From positions 57,238-121,237 of the forward strand of contig DUAG01000035.1 in assembly GCA_012960925.1 (NCBI GenBank): a stretch of 64,000 nucleotides of DNA, given 5' to 3'. This DNA is from Candidatus Manganitrophaceae bacterium. Its GTDB lineage: Bacteria > Nitrospirota > Nitrospiria > SBBL01 > JAADHI01. The notes beneath the pieces are model-generated. The model was not told where the DNA came from. It ran no database searches and saw nothing but the letters and a program-made list of their open reading frames with translations. Position numbers and translations under genes: made by a program. Shown one piece after another: positions 46,301-54,447 of this stretch. Each line of letters begins with the position of its first letter. Position 1 is the first letter of the stretch.

Positions 46301-46583
46301 CATCAAGAAAGTAAAAGAGGGGAGACCACATATCGTTGACTTCCTGAAGAATGGAGAAATCGACATGGTGATTAATACCGTCGGAGATAAGGCCTCTCAG
46401 ATCGATTCCTATTCTATCCGCCAGACCATACTTCAACATAACACGCCTTATTTTACGACGATCGCGGGTGCCCGAGCCGCAGTGTGTGGTATAGAAGCCC
46501 TTCGTGAAGAAGGTGTCCTCACTGTGAAAACACTTCAAGAATATCATCAGGAATATTTACCGAGAATCAGGAGGATAATGTGA
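43350..46583 (+). CDS. carB: Carbamoyl-phosphate synthase large subunit
   Basis: 1077 residues, full length. Two homologous ATP-grasp halves ([20 protein letters not shown] at the N-terminus; [21 protein letters not shown] near 555), an oligomerisation region between, and a C-terminal MGS-like allosteric domain (about 940-1077, [35 protein letters not shown]). Makes carbamoyl phosphate for pyrimidines and arginine. The stop overlaps the greA start (ATGTGA). Confidence 0.98.
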   Translation: MPKRTDIHKILIIGPGPIVIGQACEFDYSGTQACKALREEGYEVVLVNSNPASIMTDPEVADRTYIEPITVEILREIIKRERPDCLLPTMGGQTALNMAISLTEEGILKEFGVTLIGANYKSIKQAEHRESFKKVVEKAGLRCTEGGSAKNLDEALAIVEKTGFPAIIRPSFTLGGLGGSVAYNLEEFREYVEAGLDSSPIHDVLIEQSVIGWKEFELELMRDRNDNVVIICSIENIDPMGVHTGDSITVSPVQTLTDKEFQKMRDAAIRVIRGVGVETGGSNIQFTLNPENGDMRVIEMNPRVSRSSALASKATGFPIAKIAAKLSIGLTLDEIQNDITRVTPASFEPTLDYVVVKIPRFAFEKFPKADPVLTLQMKSVGEVMAIGRNFKEALMKALRSLEIRRDSMEPHFESMNGDGFDLKAHLSRPTFNRIWQIGDAIRLGMPLEEIHTLTRIDPWFIHQIEQIIHLEERLKKEGLKPELIRLAKESGFSDRRISTLLDISEKEISKWRRQEGIIPVYKRVDTCGAEFEAHTPYLYSSYDDECEAAPTENKKVIILGSGPNRIGQGIEFDYCCVHASMALKEIGYESIMVNCNPETVSTDYDTSDRLYFEPLTFEDVLHIIEREKPLGVVVQFGGQTPLKLAVPLEKAGVRILGTSPDAIDRAENRERFKELLEEVGFKQPPSGLARTLSEAEAAAEAIGYPVMVRPSYVLGGRAMEIVFDPSGLKYYMSHAVKVSPEHPVLIDQYLEDAVEIDVDAISDGSDVFVAGIMEHIEEAGVHSGDSACSLPPFSLDASIIEIIRHQTTVLAKALSVIGLMNIQFAVKDKEVYVLEVNPRGSRTIPFVSKAIGLPLAKIATRVILGGKLREEGVLDRKQPMKHVAVKEAAFPFKRLNVDSILGPEMKSTGEVMGIDRDFGRAYAKAEAAVDNLLPLKGKVFISVKDHDKTAVAPIAMRLSELGFQLTATGGTAAYLDKKGLRVETIKKVKEGRPHIVDFLKNGEIDMVINTVGDKASQIDSYSIRQTILQHNTPYFTTIAGARAAVCGIEALREEGVLTVKTLQEYHQEYLPRIRRIM

Positions 46584-47050
46584 AAGTACCAATGACCCCA
46601 AAAGGTCATGAACAAATGCAGAAAGAATTGGATCGGCTAAAAAAAGTGGAACGCCCGAGTGTGATTACTGCGATTGCGGAGGCTGCGGCGCATGGCGATC
46701 TTTCCGAGAACGCGGAATATTCTGCTGCCAAGGAAAAGCAGGCTTTTGTCGAAGGAAAGATCCTTGAACTTGGGAGTAAATTGGCGAACGCAGAGGTCAT
46801 TGATACCAGCAGAGTTTCAAATGAAAAGGTGGTCTTTGGGGTCACGGTCTACCTTCTTGCGATTGAGACGGATGAAAAGAAAAAATATACGCTTGTTGGT
46901 CAGGATGAGGCTGATTTATCGAATGGACAGATCTCAGTTCAGTCACCGGTTGGACGGGCATTGATCGGCCATCGAGTCGGAGATTATGTCGAGGTAAAGA
47001 CCCCGGTAAAGACAGTCGAATATGAAATACTCAAAATTGCATTCGAGTAA
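46580..47050 (+). CDS. greA: Transcription elongation factor GreA
   Basis: 156 residues from a GTG that overlaps the carB stop. N-terminal coiled coil ([45 protein letters not shown]) with the acidic tip, and a C-terminal FKBP-like domain ([22 protein letters not shown]). It rescues backtracked RNA polymerase by transcript cleavage. Its place at the end of an attenuation-controlled operon is seen in some other bacteria after carB. Confidence 0.95.
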   Translation: MKVPMTPKGHEQMQKELDRLKKVERPSVITAIAEAAAHGDLSENAEYSAAKEKQAFVEGKILELGSKLANAEVIDTSRVSNEKVVFGVTVYLLAIETDEKKKYTLVGQDEADLSNGQISVQSPVGRALIGHRVGDYVEVKTPVKTVEYEILKIAFE

Positions 47051-47870
47051 TCACGGGTCGCCGGAAAACGTAAAGCCGCGGGACAAGAGACCAGCAATCA
47101 CTTTAACGACTGATTTTGGAACGCAGGACTACTTTGTCGGAAGCCTGAAAGGCGTCCTGCTGTCCCAGGTTCCAGAAGCGCGTATCATTGACATTACACA
47201 TGATATCCCCCGCCATGATATTGTCAGCGGCGCCTACATCGTTAAAGAAACCTATCGAAACTTCCCTCGAAACACGATTCACCTGATCGTGGTCGATCCA
47301 GGGGTCGGGACCCGACGGAGAAAACTGATCGTCGTTAAGGAGGGGCAGTTCTTTATCGCTCCGGACAATGGGGTGTTGACCTATCTCTATCAGGGAGAGG
47401 GGAGTCGTGTTTTTGAAATCCTGGATACAGCCGTCTTTCAATTTAAGAAAAGTCCGACTTTTGCGGGACGGGATCATTTCGCACCGATGGCCGCCTTGCT
47501 TGCGAATGGAAGGCAGCCGGAAGAGCTGGGTCGGAAGATCTCAGATTACAAATGTATTCATGAACTCTTTCCGAAGCGCTTAGGACTCGGTCTGACAGGA
47601 AAAATCATTTATTTTGACCATTTCGGGAATGCCATTACTAATTTAGGCCTTGAAGTGCTTAAAAATAAAAAATATTTCAAGCTCCAATTGAAGGGACATA
47701 TTTTTAGCGGAATCAAAGAAAATTATTCCGAAGGGAAAAATGAAAACGGGAATATGATCATCAACAGTTCAGGACAGCTTGAAATTTTTATTCCAAAAGG
47801 GAGCGCAAAGGAATCTTTGGCCCTAAATCTAATGGATGACCTTTTGATCCCTTATTTTTACAGGAATTGA
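47022..47870 (+). CDS. S-adenosylmethionine hydrolase / hydroxide adenosyltransferase family protein
   Basis: 282 residues of the DUF62/SAM-hydroxide adenosyltransferase family: ITLTTDFGTQDYFVGSLKGVL, HLIVVDPGVGTRRRKLIV, FFIAPDNGVLTYL, TFAGRDHFAPMAALLANG and FDHFGNAITNL. Family members split SAM to adenosine and methionine or are related to fluorinases; the fluorinase-specific loop is not evident. The ATG at 47022 overlaps the greA end by 29 bases; a TTG at 47037 is an alternative. Confidence 0.88.
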   Translation: MKYSKLHSSNHGSPENVKPRDKRPAITLTTDFGTQDYFVGSLKGVLLSQVPEARIIDITHDIPRHDIVSGAYIVKETYRNFPRNTIHLIVVDPGVGTRRRKLIVVKEGQFFIAPDNGVLTYLYQGEGSRVFEILDTAVFQFKKSPTFAGRDHFAPMAALLANGRQPEELGRKISDYKCIHELFPKRLGLGLTGKIIYFDHFGNAITNLGLEVLKNKKYFKLQLKGHIFSGIKENYSEGKNENGNMIINSSGQLEIFIPKGSAKESLALNLMDDLLIPYFYRN

Positions 47871-48128
47871 ATGGGTATATTAACCGCAGTATTTCTCGGG
47901 ATTATAATCATTATCATTGTTGCCCGAATCGCCTCCAAGACCATTCCCAGGGGAGAACACTTCACTGAGACCCAGCCCCATACCTCGAAAAAGAAGAAAT
48001 CGGATGTTCCGGACGAGGTTTCTCATCTTGAGGCGCTGGTGACTGTCCTGGTTAAGAAGGGTGTTATTACAGAAGAGGAACTGATGGAAGAAATTTCAAG
48101 TGCCACAAAATATAAAGATATAGATTAG
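47871..48128 (+). CDS. Small membrane protein of unknown function
   Basis: 85 residues: one membrane helix at the N-terminus (ILTAVFLGIIIIIIVARIA), a basic stretch (KKKKSD) and a C-terminal helical part (HLEALVTVLVKKGVITEEELMEEIS) resembling the nitrile hydratase-beta-like or SHOCT-type C-terminal helices of small bacterial proteins. It begins directly after the previous stop codon. Its own stop overlaps the stop of the convergent gene by four bases. Confidence 0.65.
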   Translation: MGILTAVFLGIIIIIIVARIASKTIPRGEHFTETQPHTSKKKKSDVPDEVSHLEALVTVLVKKGVITEEELMEEISSATKYKDID

Positions 48129-48694
48129 GTTTTCTTCCAGAAAAGCCTGTATTTATTTATATTTTCTTTATCACAGAGGAATGTAATCTCATCTCGAGCA
48201 CCAATAACCGTTTTTCCTTGAGCAATTTCTGTTTTCCCCCTTTTTTTAATGAAGAAGATTAACATCTGGGAAGGAAAGGCCAACTCTCGGATAGTCTTTC
48301 CGGTGCCGGTGAATTCTTCAGGGACGATAATCTGTTGGATGGCAAATTCAGATCTGATCAGAAGCCGCTCAAAGTCTTGAAGTGCCTCTAGGGGGGGGAC
48401 ATTTCCTTCGATGGTTTCAAGTTTTTTATGCATTTTCTCAATTTCAACAACGCGGTCTCTAACTTCCTTCTCTTTGTGCAGGGTGTCGAGGCTTGTGTCG
48501 GGATGTTCGTAGATCTTTCTGCCAAGAATGGCCTGTTCCTTTTTGATTTTCCCTTCGAGATCACGCGCATCCATCGTCGTTTTCATGGTCTTAACATGGC
48601 TGCTGACGTGGTCCGCGACAGTGACAGTCGCTTCCCGGAGTCCCGCCAGAACAAGCCTGATATCTTTTCTTATTTTTTGGATTCCTTCAATCAT
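48125..48694 (-). CDS. Coiled-coil protein with a C-terminal RCK_C (TrkA-C)-like domain
   Basis: 189 residues. The first 115 are helical and charged (MIEGIQKIRKDIRLVLAGLREATVTV..., VVEIEKMHKKLETIEGN). The last 70 resemble a TrkA-C domain: FAIQQIIVPEEFTGTGKTIRELAFP, MLIFFIKKRGKTEIAQGKTVIGARDEITFLC. TrkA-C domains sense small ligands (for example cyclic di-AMP in some potassium channels). Here there is no channel and no NAD-binding RCK_N domain, so it may be a free ligand sensor. It follows the PATAN-domain gene on the same strand after 31 bases. Confidence 0.65.
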   Translation of the reverse strand: MIEGIQKIRKDIRLVLAGLREATVTVADHVSSHVKTMKTTMDARDLEGKIKKEQAILGRKIYEHPDTSLDTLHKEKEVRDRVVEIEKMHKKLETIEGNVPPLEALQDFERLLIRSEFAIQQIIVPEEFTGTGKTIRELAFPSQMLIFFIKKRGKTEIAQGKTVIGARDEITFLCDKENINKYRLFWKKT

Positions 48695-48725
48695 TTATAG
48701 GGTCCGATAATGTATATTATGTAAA

Positions 48726-49871
48726 CTACATGGGGTCGATTTGGTAATTTTCAGCCTGATCACCACTAAGGCGATAATGCCATATTCTAGGATCGATTCC
48801 CCTCTTTACCGTTTCTTTCTCGCGAAAGAGTTCCTGCAGTGTGGTCGGATAATGGCCTTTTCGTAAGCGATAGATCTCCAGTTGATGGCGTATCAAATAT
48901 ATTCCGTTCCAGGCCCTTAATTTCCTGACCTCCTGAATCGATTGATCTGCGCCAAGAAACGTCGTCTGGATGGAAGGATAAGAAAGCGTCACCAAGAAGA
49001 GTATTGATGCAATGACGAGTGCTCCAGCGCCGATCTTCATGATTTGCTGACGACGCTCAATATCTTTTACCGAACGAGCTCCTGATACAACCTTGACCTC
49101 ATGGTTTACGACTTTCTTTATTTTTCCTTGAGATAGAAGATCGACAAGGCCTTTATAGACAGAAAAGGCTCCCATTTCTGCCAAATCTATCATTTCCTGG
49201 ATATTTCGGTTATGACTGACCTGCGTAAGAAGCCATGATGACTCCCCCCCATCTTCCTCGGAAGTGGAATCTTTGAGAGATAAAAAAGAGGTCTCTTCAT
49301 CAGCCTTCTGATCAGATTTCTGGCTCACTTTTACTGAAAAGGCCGGTGTCACTTCAAAAGTACTCTGGCGAGAAGTGATTGTCTTGAGGAAGCGCGGCCA
49401 TTCGTCTACTCGGCGAACCCCTTCCATCAAAGTGAATTCGATGCTCATGGGTTCTACAAGATCGGGTGTATACGAGACTTTTTTCTCTTCAAACTTGTAT
49501 TTTCCCGTTTTCCATTCGAAGAGTTGGAAAACCATATCTTCCGTGTAAAGACGTGTTATCCGCTTTAATTGATTGGCTGAAATGATATCGAGAGAAATCA
49601 GGGTTTCGGCCAGGGTTCGCTTGATTCTTTTTTGTTCATCAAGAGCGGTCTTCACGTCTTCCAGATTGATTTGTTCGGCTTTCAGTAGAAGATTCAAAAG
49701 GGCGTCTTCCTCTTCGGCATCCAAAGCCCTGATAATACGGCCTTCTTTGAATTGGACGAGCACCCCGTCCTTTCCTTTCACGAGCGCAAGAATCCCCTCC
49801 TTCTTTTGGTGTTGAATCATCTGAAAAATTTCAGAGAGTTCAAACTCTTGTATTTTTCCTTCTAAGGCCAT
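48726..49871 (-). CDS. DUF4388 (PATAN)-domain protein with a membrane helix and a pilin-like C-terminus
   Basis: 381 residues. N-terminal DUF4388/PATAN domain (LEGKIQEFELSEIFQMIQHQKKEGILALV, VQFKEGRIIRALDA; about 1-165), a low-complexity linker, a helical segment (SWLLTQVSHNRNIQEMIDLAEMG) and one membrane helix (IGAGALVIASILFLVTLSYP, about 283-302). A periplasmic C-terminus (LRKGHYPTTLQELF, WHYRLSGDQAENYQIDP) looks like the end of type II secretion pseudopilins. PATAN domains occur in two-component and pilus-linked regulators. The combination is unusual. Its ATG overlaps the end of the 49862 gene by ten bases. Confidence 0.7.
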   Translation of the reverse strand: MALEGKIQEFELSEIFQMIQHQKKEGILALVKGKDGVLVQFKEGRIIRALDAEEEDALLNLLLKAEQINLEDVKTALDEQKRIKRTLAETLISLDIISANQLKRITRLYTEDMVFQLFEWKTGKYKFEEKKVSYTPDLVEPMSIEFTLMEGVRRVDEWPRFLKTITSRQSTFEVTPAFSVKVSQKSDQKADEETSFLSLKDSTSEEDGGESSWLLTQVSHNRNIQEMIDLAEMGAFSVYKGLVDLLSQGKIKKVVNHEVKVVSGARSVKDIERRQQIMKIGAGALVIASILFLVTLSYPSIQTTFLGADQSIQEVRKLRAWNGIYLIRHQLEIYRLRKGHYPTTLQELFREKETVKRGIDPRIWHYRLSGDQAENYQIDPM

Positions 49872-51613
49872 AAGCGCTTACTCCAGGACCGCTTTAGATC
49901 ATAAAGGGATACAAGATAAAGGCAAAATAGACCGAACGGAACCCATACCCACTTGGCTCCCTCAAGGGTCCAGGGTGCTATTGGGGAAAAAGAATCAGCT
50001 AACCCTAGGTAGCTTGCCAAAAAGAAAAAGAGGCTTAGAAAAATGACCCCTCTCCCCGATTTTCGGATGGAAAGGTGCCCCCCGCCCGGGAGAAGGAAAA
50101 AAGGATAGAATTTCCTCGGAATTTTTTTTACGGCTTTTTCGATAATGATGAAGTCGCTTTTTTTCTTGATCGACCTGAATTGGTGGCCGCATCCCTTGCA
50201 AACATAGTAGCTGAATATCTTCTCTTGACAATTACGGCAGATCGACTTATGACAGGAGGCACAGGGGTGGACTGAAGCAAAATTTTTGAAAATAGTGGCG
50301 GACAGGGTCAATGCGATAAACCAAAAAATAGAAATGAGCGGAGCATATTTTAATGGAATATCACCTGCCCATCCCCGCCAGATTATTTCAGCCTCCTGAC
50401 TGTCGGCTTTATACTCTTCTGAAACCTTTTTCCAGAGATCTGTCTCTGAAAATCTCTCGTTGATCACTGGGAATGCCGGATACCTTGCTGCCCTCTGAGA
50501 GAATCGCTTAACAGACGTCTTATCGATATCTACGGCTTCTTTATAGAAACGCTCCCCTTTATCAAATGCAAGCATTTCCCGATAGGTTTGACTGATATTA
50601 TAGTATGAAGAAACAAGTTTTGGAGAATACTCAATCGCTTGTTTGTAATAGTTGATGGCCTGTTCATATTCTTTTTGATAGAAAAAAATATTCCCCAGAT
50701 TATTTAAAATCATCGATGACCTGGGATTTGAAGTGAGGGCATCCTCATAAAGTTCTTTTGCCCTTTTATAGTTATTTTCCTGGGTCTCATAGGCGGCGAG
50801 CAAAGCCAGACCCTTCCAGTCCATATTTTTTTGATCAAAAGAGGGTGATAGCCAAAAATAATCAGATTGATAATTCCGGACCATTTCGTTTAAAAGGAGG
50901 TCATGTTTTGCCGTAATAAATGTTAGTGAAAATGGGATGAGCCATGATAATCCCCCCAGACCGATGAGGAACAGTGCAACTGTCCATTTTTCTGAGCGCA
51001 GGTAGAACCTCCAAAAAAGTAAAAAGGAAAAAAGAACAAACCACAAGAGCGGGACTCCAAGAAGGAAGGGGGATATGAGTATCACAAAAAAAATGAACCC
51101 CGCTGAAACAGGATGAAGAACCCCCTTTGTACTTTCTGATATCTGGTGAACCCAGAGTGCACCGTAGGCATAAGCGGAATAAAATATAAAGATCCCCACA
51201 CTCAAAAGGAATGAGATCAGAAACAGGAGGATGACGGTTTCCACGACAGATAACAAGGACCAGAAATCTTGAGGCACAAGACGTAGCCCTGAAAGGTATT
51301 GAGAAAGAACGTTTGATATGTCCATGTTATTCTTGGCCCAGTAGGCCCTTGAAAGAAAGAAATGAGGTTCGGGAGATTCGGGTGATATTTCGACAGCCGA
51401 CTTTCCAAGACGGATTGCCTCATCCACATTAGACTGCCGCATTGCCGCATCGGCCTGATACATAAGATATTTTGAGGCGAGGTCGGATCGCTCCAATCCA
51501 CGGTCATTTCTTAATGATTCAAGATGGTTCTTCTGAAAGAGTACTTTAATGGGACGCGAGTCTGCTGCAGTTGTCTCAACTGGAGAAAGTGCCGCAAGTA
51601 TCAAGAAGCCCAA
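49862..51613 (-). CDS. Polytopic membrane protein with TPRs and a zinc-ribbon-like region
   Basis: 583 residues as called. TPR-like helices (about 50-115), several membrane helices (VETVILLFLISFLLSVGIFIFYSAYA and three or four more to about 240), a second TPR set (AKELYEDALTSNPRSSMILNNLGNIFFYQKEYEQAINYYKQAIEYSP, about 285-375) and another helix. A four-to-eight-cysteine segment follows (CASCHKSICRNC, YVCKGCGHQF, about 450-490) that should bind zinc, then two final helices. The TTG start cuts into a signal peptide: the reading frame upstream encodes KTIKNLVKVPIALGFLILAAL without a standard start, so the true start is unsure. Function unknown; possibly envelope assembly with the PATAN gene. Confidence 0.7.
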   Translation of the reverse strand: MGFLILAALSPVETTAADSRPIKVLFQKNHLESLRNDRGLERSDLASKYLMYQADAAMRQSNVDEAIRLGKSAVEISPESPEPHFFLSRAYWAKNNMDISNVLSQYLSGLRLVPQDFWSLLSVVETVILLFLISFLLSVGIFIFYSAYAYGALWVHQISESTKGVLHPVSAGFIFFVILISPFLLGVPLLWFVLFSFLLFWRFYLRSEKWTVALFLIGLGGLSWLIPFSLTFITAKHDLLLNEMVRNYQSDYFWLSPSFDQKNMDWKGLALLAAYETQENNYKRAKELYEDALTSNPRSSMILNNLGNIFFYQKEYEQAINYYKQAIEYSPKLVSSYYNISQTYREMLAFDKGERFYKEAVDIDKTSVKRFSQRAARYPAFPVINERFSETDLWKKVSEEYKADSQEAEIIWRGWAGDIPLKYAPLISIFWFIALTLSATIFKNFASVHPCASCHKSICRNCQEKIFSYYVCKGCGHQFRSIKKKSDFIIIEKAVKKIPRKFYPFFLLPGGGHLSIRKSGRGVIFLSLFFFLASYLGLADSFSPIAPWTLEGAKWVWVPFGLFCLYLVSLYDLKRSWSKRLWP

Positions 51614-51690
51614 TGCAATTGGAACTTTAACAAGGTTTTTGATTGTTTTTGACTTCAGTTGTTGAATCTTGATTTCTACACCTCTTTCTG

Positions 51691-51837
51691 ACTATAACCA
51701 GTATGCCACTATTTTTCTTAAGGGCAAGGCGTGAGGAGCGAAAACCACTACTTACGTGTCGAGCCGTGGGGATTCGAGCACCAAGAAACGCTACCATGAA
51801 GGGAAAGAATGGGCTGCTGAATACGCATAGCGGGTGT
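51691..51837 (+). repeat. Family B inverted-repeat element, copy B4, followed by a family A-like segment
   Basis: Left end ctataaccagtatgcc with the family core gggcaaggcgtgaggagcg and ggggattcgagcacc; the right end (gggctgctgaatacg) is degenerate. Immediately after it (about 51831-51870) comes cgcatagcgggtg...aatcctcgcctttctaggacggggttcttc, which matches the internal module of the long family A copies (A3/A4). This 259-base gap between the TPR/zinc gene and plsY is therefore almost all repeat-derived. Confidence 0.65.
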
Positions 51838-51872
51838 AATCCTCGCCTTTCTAGGACGGGGTTCTTCAATTG

Positions 51873-52463
51873 TCACACCTCTTTTTCAGTTCCATTCATC
51901 AGTCGCCGGATATTATCCTTGTGTCGGATGCAGACAAGCAAGGAAATGCTTGATGCAAACAGGATAAACATCGGTTCCTTTGTTAAGAAAAAAGATATGA
52001 AGGGGAGCACGCCAAAAGCTGTTAAAGCGGCAACGGCAGCGTATTTCGACAAGAGGAAACCGCCCAACCAGAAGATAGCTGCGATAAATGCAATTTGAGG
52101 AGAGAGGGCAAGAAACATCCCGAAAGCGGTTGCAACGCCTTTCCCTCCCTTAAACCGAAGATAAATGGGAAAGATATGTCCCAGGACAACTGCCAGCGAC
52201 ACGATGAGAAGAATCTCCTCACCCATTCCAAAATACCGGACCACCGCAACCGGAACCGCCCCCTTCAGGATATCACATACGAGAGTCAAGGCAGCCGCCC
52301 TTTTTCCGACGACACGCAACACATTGGTTGCGCCAATATTTCCGCTTCCCCTCTCTCGCGGATCGACACCTTCTATGCTCCTTGAAAACAAGAGGCCGAA
52401 AGGGATTGCTCCAACAAGATATGCGGAAAGAGCCATCCCAAATCCCGCAATCCAGGTGTTCAT
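51873..52463 (-). CDS. plsY: Acyl-phosphate:glycerol-3-phosphate acyltransferase
   Basis: First acylation step of phospholipid synthesis at the inner membrane. 196 residues with about five membrane helices and the three PlsY motifs: GSGNIGATNVLRVVGK (about 40), FKGGKGVATAFG (about 105) and the C-terminal RHKDNIRRLMNGTE. Start overlaps the pgsA stop by four bases. Confidence 0.95.
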   Translation of the reverse strand: MNTWIAGFGMALSAYLVGAIPFGLLFSRSIEGVDPRERGSGNIGATNVLRVVGKRAAALTLVCDILKGAVPVAVVRYFGMGEEILLIVSLAVVLGHIFPIYLRFKGGKGVATAFGMFLALSPQIAFIAAIFWLGGFLLSKYAAVAALTAFGVLPFISFFLTKEPMFILFASSISLLVCIRHKDNIRRLMNGTEKEV

Positions 52464-53002
52464 TTCACCTTCAAAATATTCAAACTCCGTCCATACTTAA
52501 CGAAATATTGCATGGCAGAATAGAGCGCAAGGACCATCGAAGCCAGAAGAAGCAACAGGCCGATTTCATGATATATTTCAGAGGTGAAATCGATGATCAA
52601 TAAAATGATCGCAATAACTTGAAGGGCGGTCTTATATTTCCCCAGATTCTCGGCAGCGATAACGATTCCCTCAGATGAAGCGATCGCACGAAATCCGGTC
52701 ACGGCAAATTCTCGGCCTATAATAACAATGGCGATCCAGGCTGAAACCCGATTATCCCCCACGAGAAGGATCAGCGCTGAAAGAATTAGAAGTTTATCCG
52801 CGACGGGATCAAGGAATTTTCCGAATTGCGTAACTTCTGATCTAAGCCTGGCAAAATATCCATCAAGTATATCGGTGATCGAGGCGATTGAAAATATGCC
52901 AGCCGCAATAAGGGAACTCTGCTGAGTACTTTGATAGAAAAAACCGATAAAAAAAGGAATCAGGAGAACCCGTGTTATTGTAAGTGAATTTGGAAGGTTC
53001 AT
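52460..53002 (-). CDS. pgsA: CDP-diacylglycerol--glycerol-3-phosphate 3-phosphatidyltransferase
   Basis: Makes phosphatidylglycerol phosphate. 180 residues, four or five membrane helices, with the CDP-alcohol phosphotransferase motif DGYFARLRSEVTQFGKFLDP-D (about 45-67), i.e. DGxxARxxxxxxxxGxxxDxxxD complete. Together with plsY it forms a phospholipid pair downstream of the Kdo genes, four bases after lpxL. Confidence 0.93.
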   Translation of the reverse strand: MNLPNSLTITRVLLIPFFIGFFYQSTQQSSLIAAGIFSIASITDILDGYFARLRSEVTQFGKFLDPVADKLLILSALILLVGDNRVSAWIAIVIIGREFAVTGFRAIASSEGIVIAAENLGKYKTALQVIAIILLIIDFTSEIYHEIGLLLLLASMVLALYSAMQYFVKYGRSLNILKVK

Positions 53003-53005
53003 GCT

Positions 53006-53920
53006 TTATCCTTTGGCTGCCGGAGGTTGTGTTTTCCAGCGCCGGTGCATCCAGACCCATTGCTCAGGGTATTGCTTGATATGTTCTTCTATCTTCGCTG
53101 TAAATATCGCGGTGTTCACTTCAATATCCTTTTTGTTGTCATCACTTCTGACAAGCGTGATCGGTTTGTTGATCGTGATTTTATGGCGATCGTTTGGTAG
53201 CCGTGTGACAAAGCAGGTGATTGTCGCCGCCCCGCTCTTTAAGGCAAGTTGCGCGGCGCCCGCGGGCGTGTAAGCCTTCTGATTGAAGAAATTCACAAAG
53301 ACCCCATTGACCTGTGTATCCTGGTCAATCAATAATCCAAGGATTTCCTTCTTTCTCAAGACGCCTAATATCTTCTTGGATGATGAAGGGCTTCCCCGGC
53401 TAATCGTCTCAATATTGAACTTCGAACGAAGGCGAATAATCAACTCATCAATTCTGGGATCGTAAAGCGGGGCCGCGATGACATGAAGGCGATAGCCCCG
53501 GAGCGACAGGGCCGCTGCCATCAGCTCCCAGTTACCAATATGACCTGTGATGAGGACCGTTCCTTTTCCGTTCGACTTTGCCTCTTTAAGGTATTCCTCT
53601 CCCTCAATTGTAACGAGTGACTCAATCCGCCGGAGCGTCAGATACCGAAAGTTCAGAATCTCAATGAGGCCTTTTCCGAGGTTTTGAAAGTTCCGTCGTG
53701 CGATCTTATTTAATTCTTTCTCCGATTTGTCCCGACCAAAGGCAATTCGCAAGCCCTCAAGGGACCGTCCTCTCTCTCGGCGAAGCAGATAAAATGCGAT
53801 TCTTCCCAGCAGCCCGCCAAACTGTACACCCAAACGCCACGGAAGAAATCTGGTTGTCCCAGACACGGCCAGCAAGGCAAGAAAGACAATGGAACGTGTA
53901 ATTTTATTTGAGACTTTCAA
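53006..53920 (-). CDS. lpxL: Lysophospholipid acyltransferase, LpxL/HtrB family (lipid A acyltransferase)
   Basis: 304 residues from the TTG at 53920, which overlaps the kdsC stop (TTGA) and has AGGG six bases upstream. The longer frame to 53998 lies inside kdsC. Hydrophobic N-terminus (SIVFLALLAVSGTTRFL), the catalytic motif GHIGNWE (about 118), and later GLLIDQDT and PAGAAQLALKSGA, typical of the family that adds secondary acyl chains to Kdo2-lipid A. Placement after kdsD/kdsC fits. Confidence 0.9.
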   Translation of the reverse strand: MKVSNKITRSIVFLALLAVSGTTRFLPWRLGVQFGGLLGRIAFYLLRRERGRSLEGLRIAFGRDKSEKELNKIARRNFQNLGKGLIEILNFRYLTLRRIESLVTIEGEEYLKEAKSNGKGTVLITGHIGNWELMAAALSLRGYRLHVIAAPLYDPRIDELIIRLRSKFNIETISRGSPSSSKKILGVLRKKEILGLLIDQDTQVNGVFVNFFNQKAYTPAGAAQLALKSGAATITCFVTRLPNDRHKITINKPITLVRSDDNKKDIEVNTAIFTAKIEEHIKQYPEQWVWMHRRWKTQPPAAKG

Positions 53921-54447
53921 TGAATACCCTGCGCAGATAAAATAAAGTCGACGACTTCTCTCACGGCGCCCTCTCCTCCCCGGCGCTGAGTGACCCAATC
54001 CACCCTTTTTTTGACCTCATCAACGGCATTGGCCACTGCGACAGAAAGTCCAACCTGCCGAAGCAAGGGTAGATCAATCAGATCATCGCCAATAAAAGCG
54101 ACTGATTCTTTTTCTAATTGATACTTTTTCGCAATTTGTTGATAGGCCTTCACCTTATCACGAACCCCCTGATAGACGTCTTCGATCCGGAGCTCTTTCG
54201 CTCTCCACGTGAGGACTTTGGAGTGACGTCCTGAGATAATCGCGACCAGAATAGAGGCATTACGACACCGGGCAATCCCCAAACCATCATAAATAGAAAA
54301 ACCTTTTATTTCCTTCCCGTTCTCGTCAAAGTAGAGCATCCCATTTGTCATCACCCCATCGACATCCAACAAGAGGCATTTGATCTGTTTTGCCTTTTCG
54401 ATGAGGTCCTTGCTCAATCTAAGCGGCGCCTTTCTTAAGGAGGTCAT
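53917..54447 (-). CDS. kdsC: 3-deoxy-D-manno-octulosonate 8-phosphate phosphatase (HAD family)
   Basis: Removes the phosphate from Kdo-8-P. 176 residues with HAD motifs: LLLDVDGVMTNGMLYF (about 24-39), IISGRHSKVL, and FIGDDLIDLPLLRQVGLSVAVANA, plus the tail QRRGGEGAVREVVDFIL, which is diagnostic for KdsC. The start overlaps the end of kdsD by 29 bases, so the two are probably coupled. Confidence 0.96.
   Translation of the reverse strand: MTSLRKAPLRLSKDLIEKAKQIKCLLLDVDGVMTNGMLYFDENGKEIKGFSIYDGLGIARCRNASILVAIISGRHSKVLTWRAKELRIEDVYQGVRDKVKAYQQIAKKYQLEKESVAFIGDDLIDLPLLRQVGLSVAVANAVDEVKKRVDWVTQRRGGEGAVREVVDFILSAQGIH

Noticed and set aside
46050..46547. A 165-codon antisense ORF at the carB end
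   Set aside because: Fully covered by carB; composition typical of antisense frames.
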